From Acidimicrobiales bacterium (GTDB lineage: Bacteria; Actinomycetota; Acidimicrobiia; Acidimicrobiales; UBA8190), in assembly GCA_035531755.1 (NCBI GenBank), contig DATKSK010000031.1, positions 19,027 to 83,026 of the forward strand: a stretch of DNA of 64,000 nucleotides, read 5' to 3'. The notes under the pieces were generated by a model. That model had not been told where the DNA came from. It ran no database searches and saw only the letters and a program-made list of their open reading frames with translations. Below, piece after piece: positions 34,262 through 42,793 of this stretch. Position 1 is the stretch's first letter, and each line of letters begins with the position of its first letter. The translations under genes were made by a program, and so were the position numbers.

Positions 34262-35809
34262 GTGGACGACGTCGACGCCGTGGTCATCGGCTCCGGGCCC
34301 AACGGCCTGGTGGCCGCCGCGCTCCTGGCCCGCGCCGGGTGGCGCGTGACCGTCCTCGAACGCTCGGCGGTCGCCGGCGGGGCCGTGCACAGTGGCGCGC
34401 TCAGCGTGCCGGGCTACGTGCACGACACCTACTCCGCCTTCTACGGCCTGCTGCACAGTTCGCCCGTCCTGCACGAGCTGGGGCTCGACCGCGCCGTCGA
34501 GTGGGCGCACTTCTCCGTGCCGGTGGCCGCCGCGGTCTCGCCCGACCACGTCGCCACGGTGCACGCCGACGTGGCCCGCACCGCCGAGGGGCTGGCCCGG
34601 CGGGCCCCGGCCGACGGCGCCGCCTGGCGGGAGCTCTACGGCTGGTGGCAGGGCGTCGGCACGGCCTTCCTGCGGCAGATGCTCGGCCCCGTGGGCGCGC
34701 CGGGGCCCGGCCTCGCTTTCGCCCGCCGGGCGCGTCGCCGCGGCCTGTTCGACACGACCCAGCTGATGCTGGCGCCGATGGAGGCGCTCGCCACCGGGCG
34801 CTTCACCGACCCCGCGGCCCGGGCCCTGCTGGCCGCGGGCGCCTCCCACGCCGACGTGGCCGTCGACAGCCCCGGGAGCGTCCCCGCCGCGCTCATCCTG
34901 GCCATGGCCGCGCAGCAGGTGGGCATGCCCGTGCCCGTCGGCGGTGCCGGCCGGCTGGCCGCCGCGCTGGTGGGCGCCGTGGAGGAGGCCGGCGGGGTGG
35001 TGCGCTGCGGCGCCGAGGTGTCCAAGGTGGTGGTCGAGCGCAACCGCGCCACCGGCGTGGAGACGCGCGACGGCGGCCTCGTGCGGGCCCGGCGGGCCGT
35101 GCTCGCCGACACGGGGCCGGGCGCGCTCTTCACCGGCCTGGTGGGAGCCGACGCGCTCCCGGCGCGCTACCTCGACGGGGTGCGCCGCTTCCGCTACGGC
35201 ACCGGGGTGTTCAAAATCGACCTGGCCCTCGACGGCCCCGCCCCGTGGTCCGCGCCCGAGCTGGCGGCCTGCGGCGTGGTCCACCTCACCGGCGACCTCG
35301 ACGACATGGCCCGGGCCGCCTACGAGGCGCGGCACGGCATCGTCCCGGGCCGGCCGATGCTCATCGTGGGCCAGCAGTCGGTGGCCGACCCGAGCCGGGC
35401 CCCGGCCGGGGGCCACACCCTGTGGATCGAGACCCACGTGCCGCCGGTGCCGCGCTCGTCGGGGTCGTGGGCGGCGGCGCGCGACGCCTTCCTCGACGTC
35501 GTGCTGGCGCGGCTCGAGGACCATGCCCCGGGGCTCGGGCCCCGGGTGGTGGGGACGGCCGTGCGCACGCCCGAGGACCTCGAGCACGAGAACCCCAACC
35601 TGGTGGGCGGCGACCTCGGGGCGGGGTCGTCCGCGCTCGACCAGCAGCTCGTGTTCCGGCCCGTGCCGGGGTGGTTCCGCTATGCCACGCCGGTGAAGGG
35701 CCTCTACCTGTGCTCGGCCTCGGCCCACCCCGGGGGCGGCGTGCACGGCATGGTGGGTCGCAACTGCGCCCACCGGGTGCTGTCCGACCGTCGCCGGCGC
35801 CGGATCTGA
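34262..35809 (+). CDS. Phytoene desaturase-like NAD(P)/FAD-dependent oxidoreductase
   Basis: A 515-residue protein. The N-terminal Rossmann motif VIGSGPNGLVAAALLARAGW ends in VTVLERS. The C-terminal FAD-binding block is LYLCSASAHPGGGVHGMVGRN, as in the CrtI/PNDRD family. The start is GTG 34262, 40 bp after the cNMP-binding gene. No carotenoid genes are nearby, and most bacterial members of this branch (pyridine nucleotide-disulfide oxidoreductase domain 2-like) have no assigned substrate. Confidence 0.87.
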   Translation: MDDVDAVVIGSGPNGLVAAALLARAGWRVTVLERSAVAGGAVHSGALSVPGYVHDTYSAFYGLLHSSPVLHELGLDRAVEWAHFSVPVAAAVSPDHVATVHADVARTAEGLARRAPADGAAWRELYGWWQGVGTAFLRQMLGPVGAPGPGLAFARRARRRGLFDTTQLMLAPMEALATGRFTDPAARALLAAGASHADVAVDSPGSVPAALILAMAAQQVGMPVPVGGAGRLAAALVGAVEEAGGVVRCGAEVSKVVVERNRATGVETRDGGLVRARRAVLADTGPGALFTGLVGADALPARYLDGVRRFRYGTGVFKIDLALDGPAPWSAPELAACGVVHLTGDLDDMARAAYEARHGIVPGRPMLIVGQQSVADPSRAPAGGHTLWIETHVPPVPRSSGSWAAARDAFLDVVLARLEDHAPGLGPRVVGTAVRTPEDLEHENPNLVGGDLGAGSSALDQQLVFRPVPGWFRYATPVKGLYLCSASAHPGGGVHGMVGRNCAHRVLSDRRRRRI

Positions 35810-35948
35810 CGCCGGGCCGGCGCCGGGCCGGGGTGACCGGGTCGGCGCCCGACCGGGCCGGCACCCCGGGGACACACCGGCTGGCACCCCCTCACGCCGG
35901 GGGCGCGCACCCTTGACCCTCCCCGTCCCGTCCGGCCAAATAGGGGGC

Positions 35949-37298
35949 ATGCCCGAGGGCGCCATCAGCGTGTTCCTGGCCGACGACAACCTGATCGTGC
36001 GCGAGGGCGTGCGTGCCCTGCTCGCCCTGGAGCCGGACGTGGAGGTGGTCGGCACCGCCGCCGACTACGACGAGCTCGTCACGGGCGCGGGCAAGCTCGC
36101 CCCCCAGGTGGTCGTCACCGACATCCGCATGCCCCCGACCTTCCAGCAGGAGGGCATCGAGGCCGCCCACGAGATCCGCAAGCGGCACCCCGGCACCGGG
36201 ATCGTGATCCTGTCGCAGTTCGACGACCCCGAGTACGCCATCTCGTTGCTCGACGAGGGCGCGGCGGGCTGCGCGTACCTCCTGAAGGACCACATCGCCG
36301 AGGGGGACCAGCTCATCCGGGCCGTGCGGGCCGTGGCCACGGGGGGCTCGGTGCTCGACCCCACCATCGTCGAGTCCATGGTGCACCCCGTCACCGACAC
36401 CGGCGAGCTGACCGAGGTCGAGGAGGACCTCCTGCGCCTGGTGGCCGAGGGTCGTCCGATCAAGGCCATCGCCGTGGCCCAGGGCACCACCCCGGCGGCC
36501 GCCGGCGACGCCGTGGAGAAGCTCTTCCTCCGCATCGCCCAGCAGGCCAGCGCGGGCGGGCAGAACTCGCTGCGCCGCCTGCGCATGCTCCACGAGGCCA
36601 TCGTCAACCGCGAGGAGCAGGGCGAGACGCTCAGCCGTCTGCTCCCCGGCGGCGTGGCCGACCTCCTCGTCCGCCAGGGTGCGCGCGTGGGCGAGACGGC
36701 CTCGCTGGTGGTGAGCGTGCTCATGTCCGACATCCGCGGCTACTCCACCATCGCCGAGCGCGCCGACCCCAGTGCGCTGGCCGGCCAGCTGAACACCCAT
36801 CGCGCCGAGATGAACCGTGCCATCCTCGACGCCGACGGCACGGTGATGCAGTTCGTGGGCGACGCCGTCATGGCGGTGTTCGGCGCGCCGGTGCCGTTGC
36901 CCGACCACCCGGCGCGCGCCGTGCAGGCCGCCCTGCGGATGCACCTCGCCCAGGAGAAGGTGAACGAGCGGTGGGCCGAGGCCGGCCTCCCCGCCTTCGA
37001 GCTCGGCATCGGCGTCACGACGGGGCCGGCAGCGGCGGCGCTGCTCGGGTCCGAGGAGCGCCTCGAGTACACACTGGTCGGCGACACCGTCAACCTGTCC
37101 CAGCGCCTGCAGCAGTGGGCGGAGCCCGGGGAGACGGTGCTCAGCGAGGCCACCTACCAGGCGCTCGACGACCCGCCGCCGGCGGTGGCCATCCCGCCGG
37201 CGCTGGTGAAGGGGCGCGAGGCGCCGGTCTCGGCGTGGAAGGTGGCCGCCGGCACGAGGGCACCGGAAGCGGTGGCCGGCGACGCGGGGACGGCGTAG
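35949..37298 (+). CDS. Receiver-class III nucleotide cyclase fusion with eroded LuxR HTH
   Basis: A 449-residue protein. The receiver domain (1-130) has ADDN, the phospho-acceptor Asp in VVTDIRMPP and the conserved Lys in AYLLKDH. Residues 145-195 align with a LuxR/NarL HTH (LTEVEEDLLRLVAEGRPIKAIA) but lack the recognition-helix pattern SxxTVExH. The class III cyclase domain (255-420) has both metal Asp residues (MSDIRGYST and FVGDAVMAVFG) and EYTLVGDTVNLSQRL. It should make cAMP or cGMP under control of phosphorylation. ATG 35949 follows GGGGG; TTGACC at 35913 may be the -35. Confidence 0.88.
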   Translation: MPEGAISVFLADDNLIVREGVRALLALEPDVEVVGTAADYDELVTGAGKLAPQVVVTDIRMPPTFQQEGIEAAHEIRKRHPGTGIVILSQFDDPEYAISLLDEGAAGCAYLLKDHIAEGDQLIRAVRAVATGGSVLDPTIVESMVHPVTDTGELTEVEEDLLRLVAEGRPIKAIAVAQGTTPAAAGDAVEKLFLRIAQQASAGGQNSLRRLRMLHEAIVNREEQGETLSRLLPGGVADLLVRQGARVGETASLVVSVLMSDIRGYSTIAERADPSALAGQLNTHRAEMNRAILDADGTVMQFVGDAVMAVFGAPVPLPDHPARAVQAALRMHLAQEKVNERWAEAGLPAFELGIGVTTGPAAAALLGSEERLEYTLVGDTVNLSQRLQQWAEPGETVLSEATYQALDDPPPAVAIPPALVKGREAPVSAWKVAAGTRAPEAVAGDAGTA

Positions 37299-37329
37299 GG
37301 CGCGACGCGCACCACGCCAACGGGCCAAC

Positions 37330-37409
37330 GGACACCACGACACCACGGACACCACGGACACCACGGACACCGACACCACGGACACCACGGACACCACGGA
37401 CACCGACAA
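37330..37409 (+). repeat. 9-bp intergenic minisatellite (ggacaccac)
   Basis: About eight copies of ggacaccac, arranged as a higher-order block in which two or three units are followed by ggacaccgacaccac. The array fills most of the gap between the cyclase stop and the ABC ATPase, whose ribosome-binding site (GGGAG) begins just after it. Confidence 0.9.
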
Positions 37410-37421
37410 GGGAGTACAGGC

Positions 37422-38147
37422 ATGCATGTGATGGAGGCACGAGGGGTCCGCAAGACCTACGAGGCGGACGGCGCCCCGGTCCGGGCCCTCCGGGGCGTCG
37501 ACCTCACCATGGACGACACCGAGTTCGTGGCCGTCATGGGCCCGTCGGGGTGCGGCAAGTCCACACTGCTCAACCTGGTCGCGGGGCTCGACACCCCGAC
37601 GGAGGGGGAGATCCTCGTCGCCGGCGAGTCGCTCGCCGACAAGGACGAAAACGCCCTCGCCCGCATGCGACGCGCCCACATCGGGATCGTCTTCCAGTTC
37701 TTCAACCTGCTCGAAGGGATGAGCGTGCTCGAGAACGTCACGCTCCCGGCGGTGATCGCCGGCGCCAAGCGTCGTCAGGCCGAGAGCCGGGCCCGGGACC
37801 TGCTCGACATGCTGGGCCTCGCCGACAAGCACGGCGCCGCGCCGGGCGTGCTGTCGGGCGGCCAGCGCCAGCGCCTCGCCATCGCGCGTGCGCTGGCCAA
37901 CAAGCCCACCCTCCTGCTGGCCGACGAGCCCACCGGGGCGCTCGACTCCGAGGGCGGGCTCGAAGTGCTCGAGCTGTTCCGCCGGCTGCACGCGGGCGGG
38001 CAGGCGATCCTCCTCGTCACCCACGACGACACCGTCGCCGAGGCCGCCACCCGGATCGTGCGGATGCGCGACGGCCGCGTCGAGGACGACGGGACCGGCA
38101 CCGTGAGCAGTGTGCCGGCGGCGGCGGGGTCTCCCTCGGGCACATGA
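37422..38147 (+). CDS. ABC transporter ATP-binding protein (LolD/MacB type)
   Basis: A 241-residue protein. Walker A is GPSGCGKSTLLN, the signature is LSGGQRQRLAIARAL, Walker B is LLLADEPTGALD and the H-loop is LLVTHDD. The sequence FQFFNLLEGMSVLENVTLP is typical of ATPases that drive FtsX/MacB-type permeases. ATG 37422 has GGGAG upstream. No permease adjoins it; FtsX-like permeases lie at 42794 and 46679. Its stop overlaps the start of the histidine kinase (ATGA). Confidence 0.93.
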   Translation: MHVMEARGVRKTYEADGAPVRALRGVDLTMDDTEFVAVMGPSGCGKSTLLNLVAGLDTPTEGEILVAGESLADKDENALARMRRAHIGIVFQFFNLLEGMSVLENVTLPAVIAGAKRRQAESRARDLLDMLGLADKHGAAPGVLSGGQRQRLAIARALANKPTLLLADEPTGALDSEGGLEVLELFRRLHAGGQAILLVTHDDTVAEAATRIVRMRDGRVEDDGTGTVSSVPAAAGSPSGT

Positions 38148-40342
38148 CGCACGTGGAGGTGGCCGCCGACCGGCCGCGCGTGGTGGCGGACGTCGCGGCC
38201 GCGCGCCGTCCCGTCACGTCGCTGGCCGCCGCCGTCCTGGCGGTCGTCGCCGTCGCCGCCGGGGTCTACGCGCCCGTGCTCGGCCGCCACGGCAACGTGG
38301 CCACCGAAGCCGTCCGGGCCGTCCTGGTGGGCGCCTTCGCCCTCGCCGGGACCTTCGCGGTGGTGCGCCGGCCCTTCGAACGACAGGGCGTGCTCGTGCT
38401 CGGGGGCACCGCCCTGGGCGCCGTCGCCGGCTTCATGGCGGCCGTCGTGCAGGCGCACGCCCACGGGACCGCCGTCGGCGCCACGGCGCTGTCGATCGCC
38501 CGGTTCGTCGAGCCGGTGGCGGTCGCTCTGCTGCCGGTGGCCGCCATGCACCTCCTGCTCGGCCTGCCCGACGGGAGCTGCCGCCTCAGCCGGGCCGCCA
38601 TCGTGGGCGGCTACGTGGTGGGCGCGGCCATCGGCGTGGCCCTGTGGACGCGGCGCCCGGCGCTGCCGCTGTGGCCCGTCGGCGTCGAGGCCATCGTGGG
38701 CGGCTCCATCGGCGTCATCGGCTCGCAGCGTCGCTACACGCGCTCGCGCGGCGTCGAGCGCCAGCGCATGCAGTGGTTCGGCTGGGCCATCGCCGTGGGC
38801 GGCGAGCTGCTCGTGGTGTCGCTCGCCCTGCGCCTGCTGTGGGGATGGCCGACGCGCCCGTGGCTCGTGGTGATGGTGGCGAGCCTCCCCCTCGCCGTGG
38901 CACTGGCCTTCGGCAGCTCGCGCCGGGTCGCCGGGCGCATCGACCGCATCCTCGCCCACACCGTGTCCCTCGCCGGGCTGACCGGCATCGTGGTGATCGT
39001 CTACCTCGTGATCGTCGTGGGCCTGGGCCGCACGCCCACCCGCCACGAGCGGTCGCTGCTGGCACTGTCCATGGTGGCCGCGGCGGTCGCCGCGCTGCTC
39101 TACGGGCCCGCACGCCAGCGGCTCACGCAGTACGCCAACCGCATCGTCTACGGCGAGCGCGAGGCCCCCGACACGGTGTTGCGCACCTTCGGCAGCCGGC
39201 TGTCGCGAGCCATCCCCATGGACGAGCTGCTGCTCCAGGTGGCCGAGTCCCTGCGCAAGACCCTGGGGCTGTCGTCGGCCGAGGTGTGGACCGGGTCGGG
39301 CGGCTACCTCGAGAAGACGGTGTCGGTGCCCGACACCAAGGTGGAGCGCCTGGCGCTGAGCGCCGACGAGCAGACCGTCGTCGCCCGCGCCGGCGTGACC
39401 GGCACGGCATGGGTCGAGATCTGGCTGCCCGCCCTGCTGCACGGCCGCGAGGACTCCATCGTGCGCGTCGCACCGACCACGCACTCGGGCCAGGTGCTGG
39501 GCCTCATCGTGGCGGTGCGGCCGCCCAACAGCGACCAGTTCACCGCCGACGACGACACCATGCTCACCGAGCTGGCCCGCCAGGTGGGCCTGGCCCTGCA
39601 CAACGTGGAGCTCGACTCGGCGCTGCAGGCGTCGCTCGACGAGGTGCGCCGCCAGGCTGACGAGCTCCAGGCCTCCCGGGCCCGGATCGTGGCGGCGTCG
39701 GACGCCGCCCGGCGCCAGATCGAGCGCAACCTCCACGACGGCGCCCAGCAGCACCTGGTGGCCCTGGCCGTGAACGTGCGTCTGGCCCGCCAGCTGGCCC
39801 AGAGCGACCCCGAGGCCTCCGCCCAGATCCTCGACCAGCTGGGCGAGGGGCTCCAGGAGGCCGTGCAGGAGCTGCGGGCCCTGGCGCACGGCATCTACCC
39901 GCCGCTGCTGATCGACCGCGGCATCTCCGAGGCCCTTCGCTCCGCCGCGGGGCGCGCCGCACTGCCGACCGAGGTGGAGGCGGCGGGCCTGCGCCGCTTT
40001 ACGCCCGACGAGGAGGCGGCGGTCTACTTCTGCTGCATGGAGGCCCTGCAGAACGCCGGCAAGCACGCCGGCGAGTCGGCGAGTGCCACCGTGCGCGTGT
40101 GGGAGGACGGCGGGGACCTGTTGTTCGAGGTGCGCGACACGGGCGCGGGCTTCGACGCCAAAGGCAACCTGGCCAAGGGGGCCGGGTTCGTGAACATGAG
40201 CGACCGGGTGGGAGCCATCGGCGGGTCGGTGACCGTCACGAGCGCGCCGGGCCAGGGGACGACGGTGGCCGGGCGGATCCCGGTGGGCGCCCCCGAGCCC
40301 ACCCCCGAGGCTGCGCCCGCGGCCCCGGCTGCCAGCCACTGA
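38144..40342 (+). CDS. NarL-type membrane sensor histidine kinase
   Basis: A 732-residue protein. About eight N-terminal membrane helices (to residue 330) are followed by a GAF-like domain (about 345-490), a coiled coil, the HisKA_3 dimerisation helix RRQIERNLHDGAQQHLVALA with the phospho-acceptor His, and an HATPase domain with N-box CMEALQNAGKHA and G1 DTGAGFD. ATG 38144 overlaps the ABC ATPase stop, so they are translationally coupled. Likely partners are the regulators at 35949, 40410 and 41007. The C-terminus is Pro/Ala-rich and ends in a duplicated segment. Confidence 0.92.
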   Translation: MTHVEVAADRPRVVADVAAARRPVTSLAAAVLAVVAVAAGVYAPVLGRHGNVATEAVRAVLVGAFALAGTFAVVRRPFERQGVLVLGGTALGAVAGFMAAVVQAHAHGTAVGATALSIARFVEPVAVALLPVAAMHLLLGLPDGSCRLSRAAIVGGYVVGAAIGVALWTRRPALPLWPVGVEAIVGGSIGVIGSQRRYTRSRGVERQRMQWFGWAIAVGGELLVVSLALRLLWGWPTRPWLVVMVASLPLAVALAFGSSRRVAGRIDRILAHTVSLAGLTGIVVIVYLVIVVGLGRTPTRHERSLLALSMVAAAVAALLYGPARQRLTQYANRIVYGEREAPDTVLRTFGSRLSRAIPMDELLLQVAESLRKTLGLSSAEVWTGSGGYLEKTVSVPDTKVERLALSADEQTVVARAGVTGTAWVEIWLPALLHGREDSIVRVAPTTHSGQVLGLIVAVRPPNSDQFTADDDTMLTELARQVGLALHNVELDSALQASLDEVRRQADELQASRARIVAASDAARRQIERNLHDGAQQHLVALAVNVRLARQLAQSDPEASAQILDQLGEGLQEAVQELRALAHGIYPPLLIDRGISEALRSAAGRAALPTEVEAAGLRRFTPDEEAAVYFCCMEALQNAGKHAGESASATVRVWEDGGDLLFEVRDTGAGFDAKGNLAKGAGFVNMSDRVGAIGGSVTVTSAPGQGTTVAGRIPVGAPEPTPEAAPAAPAASH

Positions 40343-40366
40343 ACCACCGCCAGCCACTGAACCACC
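40331..40366 (+). repeat. Perfect 18-bp tandem duplication over the kinase stop
   Basis: gccagccactgaaccacc occurs at 40331-40348 and 40349-40366. The TGA stop of the kinase gene (40340-40342) is inside the first copy. The second copy carries the same TGA in the same frame. Confidence 0.95.
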
Positions 40367-40409
40367 GCCGGCCAGCGGCCGCCGCCTGGCGACACGGCCG
40401 GTGACGGCG

Positions 40410-40808
40410 TCAGGCCGTGGGCGAGGCGGACTCCCCGTCGGCCCAGGCGGACGTGAGCACGTCCGGCCCGAACTGCTCCTTGTGGACATAGGCCACCGCC
40501 CCGCAGGTGCGGGCGTCGGCGGGGAGGTCGTCGGCGTCGTAGGTCGACAACAGGACCACCCGCACTTCGGGGTGGGCGGTCGTGATGCGGCGGGTCGCCT
40601 CGATCCCGCTGATGCCGTCCATGTTGATGTCCATGAGGACGAGCTGGGGGGCGAGCTCGGCCACCTTGTCGACGGCCTCCTCGCCCGACTTGGCCTCCCC
40701 CACGACGGTGAAGCCGCGCGTGGCACCCACCACCGACCGCGCTGCCAGGCGGAAAGGCATCTGGTCGTCGACGATCAGTACCGAGATCCCCTGGTCGGCC
40801 ACGCTCAT
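40410..40808 (-). CDS. Single-domain response regulator
   Basis: A 132-residue receiver domain with no output domain. Acidic pocket VDDQ, phospho-acceptor Asp in VLMDINMDG, Thr/Ser switch in VVLLSTYDADD and Lys in AYVHKEQF. It may act as a phosphate sink or shuttle, or signal by protein contact. ATG 40808 is preferred; the frame is open to 40922 through repeat sequence. It is convergent with the histidine kinase, 67 bp away. Confidence 0.88.
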   Translation of the reverse strand: MSVADQGISVLIVDDQMPFRLAARSVVGATRGFTVVGEAKSGEEAVDKVAELAPQLVLMDINMDGISGIEATRRITTAHPEVRVVLLSTYDADDLPADARTCGAVAYVHKEQFGPDVLTSAWADGESASPTA

Positions 40809-40907
40809 ATCCTGGCAGCCCCCGGCGTCGTGGCCCAGGCTGACAGCACGACGCGCCCCGGTGGTGGCAGCACCCCCTCCCGCGGACCCCGCGCCCCGGT
40901 GGGCCCC

Positions 40908-40972
40908 GCACCCGCCCCGCACCCGCCCCGCACCCGCCCCGGGCCGCTGCGCGCCCGGGCCGCTGCGCGCCC
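40908..40972. repeat. GC-rich tandem repeats between two regulator genes
   Basis: Three 11-bp units of gcacccgcccc (40908-40940) are followed by two 16-bp units of gggccgctgcgcgccc (40941-40972). They lie in the 198-bp gap between the response regulator genes. No coding potential is seen. Confidence 0.85.
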
Positions 40973-41006
40973 GGGCCCGGCGGCGGCCGGCCCGCCGCGA
41001 CCGGGG

Positions 41007-41672
41007 TCAGTCCTGGGCGGACAGGAAGAGCAGGACGGCCTTCACCCGGCGGTGCACGTCGGGCTCCTCGGAGAGGGCCAGCTTGGAGAAGATCGAGTTG
41101 ATGTGCTTCTCGACGGCGCGCTCGGAGAGCACCAGCGACGCCGCCACGGCGGCGTTGTTCTTCCCCTGGGCCATCTCCGAGAGGATCTCCTTCTCGCGCG
41201 CCGTCAGGCGGTGCAGGGGCGAATCGTCGGGCCGGGCCCGCGCCGCCACCAGCGAGTCCACCACGACCGGGTCGATCACCGAACCGCCGCCGGCCACCTC
41301 GCGGATGGCCCCGGCCAGCTGGCCGATGTCGGAGACCCGCTCCTTCAGCAGGTAGGCGCGGCCCTTGGACCCCCCGTCGAGGAACGACAGCGCGTAGGCG
41401 GGCTCGGAGTACTGGCTGAGCACCACCACGCCCATGTGGGGATGGTGCTCGCGCAACACCGAGGCCGCCCGGATGCCCTCGTCGGTGCCCGTGGGCGGCA
41501 TGCGGATGTCGGTGACGACCACGTCGGGGAGCTCGGCCTCGGTCGTGGCGAGCAGGGAGTCGTAGTCCTCGCACACCCCCACCACCTCGAGGTCGGGCTC
41601 GGAGTCGACGAGCTTGCGCACGCCCTCGCGCACGAGGTAGTTGTCCTCCGCCAGCACCACCCGGACCGCCAT
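41007..41672 (-). CDS. NarL/LuxR-family response regulator
   Basis: A 221-residue protein. The receiver has AEDN, phospho-Asp in VVTDIRMPPTG and Lys in AYLLKER. The C-terminal HTH is intact: LTAREKEILSEMAQGKNNAAVA, then LSERAVEKHINSIFSKL. Its receiver is close to that of the cyclase fusion at 35949, so the two probably derive from one ancestor. ATG 41672 lies 8 nt after TAGTGT; GTG 41684 would overlap the -10. Confidence 0.92.
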   Translation of the reverse strand: MAVRVVLAEDNYLVREGVRKLVDSEPDLEVVGVCEDYDSLLATTEAELPDVVVTDIRMPPTGTDEGIRAASVLREHHPHMGVVVLSQYSEPAYALSFLDGGSKGRAYLLKERVSDIGQLAGAIREVAGGGSVIDPVVVDSLVAARARPDDSPLHRLTAREKEILSEMAQGKNNAAVAASLVLSERAVEKHINSIFSKLALSEEPDVHRRVKAVLLFLSAQD

Positions 41673-41686
41673 GGCGCAAGACACTA
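41673..41686 (-). promoter_or_regulatory. Leaderless -10 for the NarL-family regulator
   Basis: TAGTGT (minus strand, 41686-41681), 8 nt, then ATG 41672. Confidence 0.5.
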
Positions 41687-41720
41687 GGCCAGGCCCGAAA
41701 AGCCGAGGTGGGCACGGCCC

Positions 41721-42635
41721 TCAGGGGGCCGGCGCCTCCGGCAGGTCCACGACCATCCCCTCGACGGCGCCGTCCACCCGGACGGGGCCGTCGGCGAAGG
41801 ACTTCACCAGCACATCGATGTCGTCGTCGGTGCGCGGGGGGTCGTGGTGGAAGAGCAGGAGGCGCCGGGCCCCGCCGCGCGCCGCCAGGCGCGCCGCGTA
41901 GCCGGCCGAGGCGTGGCCGAAGCTCGCCCGGGTGGCCAGCTCCTCGTCGAGGTACTGGGCGTCGTGCAGGACGAGGTCGCAGCCTGCCACGAGGGCGAGG
42001 GCGGCCTCGTGGTACTCGCCGAGGCCGTCGGGCCCGGGGCCGAGGGCTGTCGGGCAGTGGTCCGACAGGTACGCCAGCGACGACGAGCCGTCCGAGATCC
42101 GGTAGCCGAAGGTGCGCCCACCCTTGTGGGGGATCTCGAGCGCCCGCACCGTGAAGCCCTCGATGTCGTGCGTGCCGGGCTCGAGCCCACAGAAGCGCCA
42201 GCTGCCGCGCAGCTCCGCCGGCGTGATGGGGAACGTGGGGGGGGACATGAAGCGCCGCAGCACCGTCTCGGAGTCACCCTGGGCGGGCAGGTACACGTCG
42301 CAGCGGGCGTCGGGCCGGTCGGCGGCGGCGAAGAACGGCAGCCCCTGGGTGTGGTCCCAGTGGAGATGGCCGAACACGATGGCGCCCGCGAAGGGCTCGC
42401 CCCCGAGCAGCGGCGTCAGGCGGCGGATGCCGGTGCCGGCGTCGAGCACGAGGCTCGGGCGCTCGCCGTCGTGGGCCAGGGCCACGCACGACGTGTGGCC
42501 GCCGTAGCGGACGAAGTCGGGGCCGGGTGCGGGCGTGGACCCCCGGGCCCCGCAGATCGTCACCCGCACGGCCGGCCGCCCGCTCCCGGGGCGCGCGCCC
42601 GCCTCGTGCCCCGTGTCATGGCGTGATTTGGCCAC
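41721..42635 (-). CDS. MBL-fold metallohydrolase, possible cyclic-nucleotide phosphodiesterase
   Basis: A 304-residue protein. The start of the domain, ICGARGSTPAPGPDFVRYGG, the metal motif GHLHWDHTQG, the later ligands SDHCP and HDAQYLDEEL and the terminal FHHDPP are those of the RNase Z/PdeA-like branch of the MBL superfamily. Relatives include class II cNMP phosphodiesterases, and many sit beside two-component genes. The start is GTG 42635. It is on the same strand as the two response regulators, 49 bp upstream of the NarL regulator's start. The phosphodiesterase role is inferred from context only. Confidence 0.78.
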   Translation of the reverse strand: MAKSRHDTGHEAGARPGSGRPAVRVTICGARGSTPAPGPDFVRYGGHTSCVALAHDGERPSLVLDAGTGIRRLTPLLGGEPFAGAIVFGHLHWDHTQGLPFFAAADRPDARCDVYLPAQGDSETVLRRFMSPPTFPITPAELRGSWRFCGLEPGTHDIEGFTVRALEIPHKGGRTFGYRISDGSSSLAYLSDHCPTALGPGPDGLGEYHEAALALVAGCDLVLHDAQYLDEELATRASFGHASAGYAARLAARGGARRLLLFHHDPPRTDDDIDVLVKSFADGPVRVDGAVEGMVVDLPEAPAP

Positions 42636-42793
42636 GGCCGCCGGGCCCGGTCAAGGGTGGACCCTGGTGTGCCGCCGGGGATACTGGCCACACCCGGCGG
42701 CGGCCGGGGTGCTGGCACCCGATGCCCCACACCGGCTGCCTTCATTGGACGCCGGTCCCCGATCGACCACACTGACCCGGGGAGGTGGTGGTG

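Noticed and set aside
36971..38143. Upstream extension of the histidine kinase frame
   Set aside because: The added 391 residues run through the cyclase, the 9-bp repeats and the ABC gene in another frame. ATG 38144 with ATGA overlap is the sensible start.
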